Shown one piece after another: positions 5,663-5,898 of a stretch of 5,898 nucleotides of DNA. How positions within the stretch are numbered: position 1 is the stretch's first letter; every line of letters begins with the position of its first letter. A program made the position numbers and the translations under genes. The notes below the pieces were generated by a model that saw only the letters and a list, made by a program, of their open reading frames with translations, ran no database searches and was not told where the DNA came from. Source of the DNA: Terriglobales bacterium (lineage in GTDB: Bacteria > Acidobacteriota > Terriglobia > Terriglobales > Gp1-AA117); the NCBI GenBank assembly GCA_030150795.1, contig JASLFF010000518.1, forward strand, positions 1 to 5,898, read 5' to 3'.

Positions 5663-5898
5663 CTAGCGTTGGCCCCAGAGCGATAGCTCAGGCTTGCCTG
5701 AATTGGGATTCGCCTTTCCATACCACAATTCAAAGCTCCGAACGAAGCGGTCGCCTTGAAGCGCGATCGCGCGGCTGTGGCCGCCGGCGCGGATGACGTC
5801 GCGCACCTGCAGAACTTCCGGCTCGCCGTCGCCATAGAGGACCACGATTCGGTCAAACTCTATAGGTGCATTCTTAATGCGTATTTGCAGAAAACGGT
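5663..5898 (-). CDS. Small conserved protein of unknown function, C-terminal part (cut by window edge)
   Basis: The reverse strand is open from the window edge to a TAG at 5665-5663, giving 78 residues without the start. Visible landmarks are VVLYGDGEPEVLQVRD, IRAGGHSRAIALQGDR, FELWYGKANP and the final LSLWGQR. The alternating hydrophobic pattern suggests beta strands. The order of motifs (V-x-Y-G-x-G, then AGG-x-S-R-x-I-x-L-x-G, then F-x-x-W-Y, then L-x-G-x-R) resembles small exported hypothetical proteins of Acidobacteria and Proteobacteria, perhaps the DUF2541 group. That match is from memory and tentative. Any signal peptide would lie outside the window. An internal GTG at 5845-5843 should not be taken as the start, because the frame continues to the edge with sensible sequence. 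It converges on the signalling cluster and shares the terminator, so no operon link exists. Confidence 0.8.
   Translation of the reverse strand, partial: RFLQIRIKNAPIEFDRIVVLYGDGEPEVLQVRDVIRAGGHSRAIALQGDRFVRSFELWYGKANPNSGKPELSLWGQR

Noticed and set aside
5557..5856. 99-codon reverse-strand open frame overlapping the right-edge gene
   Set aside because: It runs through the terminator and into the end of the activator gene, and it competes with a frame (5663-5898) that has clear family-like motifs.

Overview
The window reads as bacterial chromosome of moderate to high GC, except for one clearly AT-richer intergenic stretch (about 300-586). The protein styles are typical of soil Acidobacteria: an NtrB/NtrC pair with close-packed genes, a REC-PAS-HK-REC hybrid kinase, and a small GNG/AGG-motif protein at the right edge. 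That placement is an inference from overall resemblance; no rRNA or other marker gene is present to prove it.

Layout: (1) 1-196, minus strand: the N-terminal 65 residues of a zinc-dependent alcohol dehydrogenase, cut by the window edge. (2) 197-586: a divergent intergenic region of 390 bp with two short perfect tandem duplications and two inverted repeats, but no convincing gene. (3) 587-5599, plus strand: four signalling genes in a row. They are a small Hpt phosphotransfer protein, a soluble hybrid kinase (REC-PAS-HisKA-HATPase-REC), a membrane histidine kinase with about six transmembrane segments, and an NtrC-type sigma-54 activator. The gaps are 58, 56 and 3 bp. (4) 5616-5644: a strong intrinsic terminator that works on paper in both directions. 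(5) 5663-5898, minus strand: the C-terminal end of a small, probably beta-rich protein that converges on the signalling cluster.

How the genes may work together: the last two genes form a conventional membrane-kinase/sigma-54-activator pair that is translationally coupled. The first two genes hold all the parts of a multistep phosphorelay (kinase His, receiver Asp, Hpt His, second receiver Asp), but neither carries a DNA-binding or enzymatic output. The cluster order therefore raises the possibility that the soluble relay feeds into the NtrC-type regulator, or into the kinase's own N-terminal receiver. This wiring is inference. All catalytic and phospho-acceptor residues of the four proteins are present. 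The oddities are a CxxCxxC cluster in the PAS domain of the hybrid kinase and a D-to-N change in the acidic pocket of its C-terminal receiver. No sigma-54 promoter with correct spacing was found in the intergenic regions.
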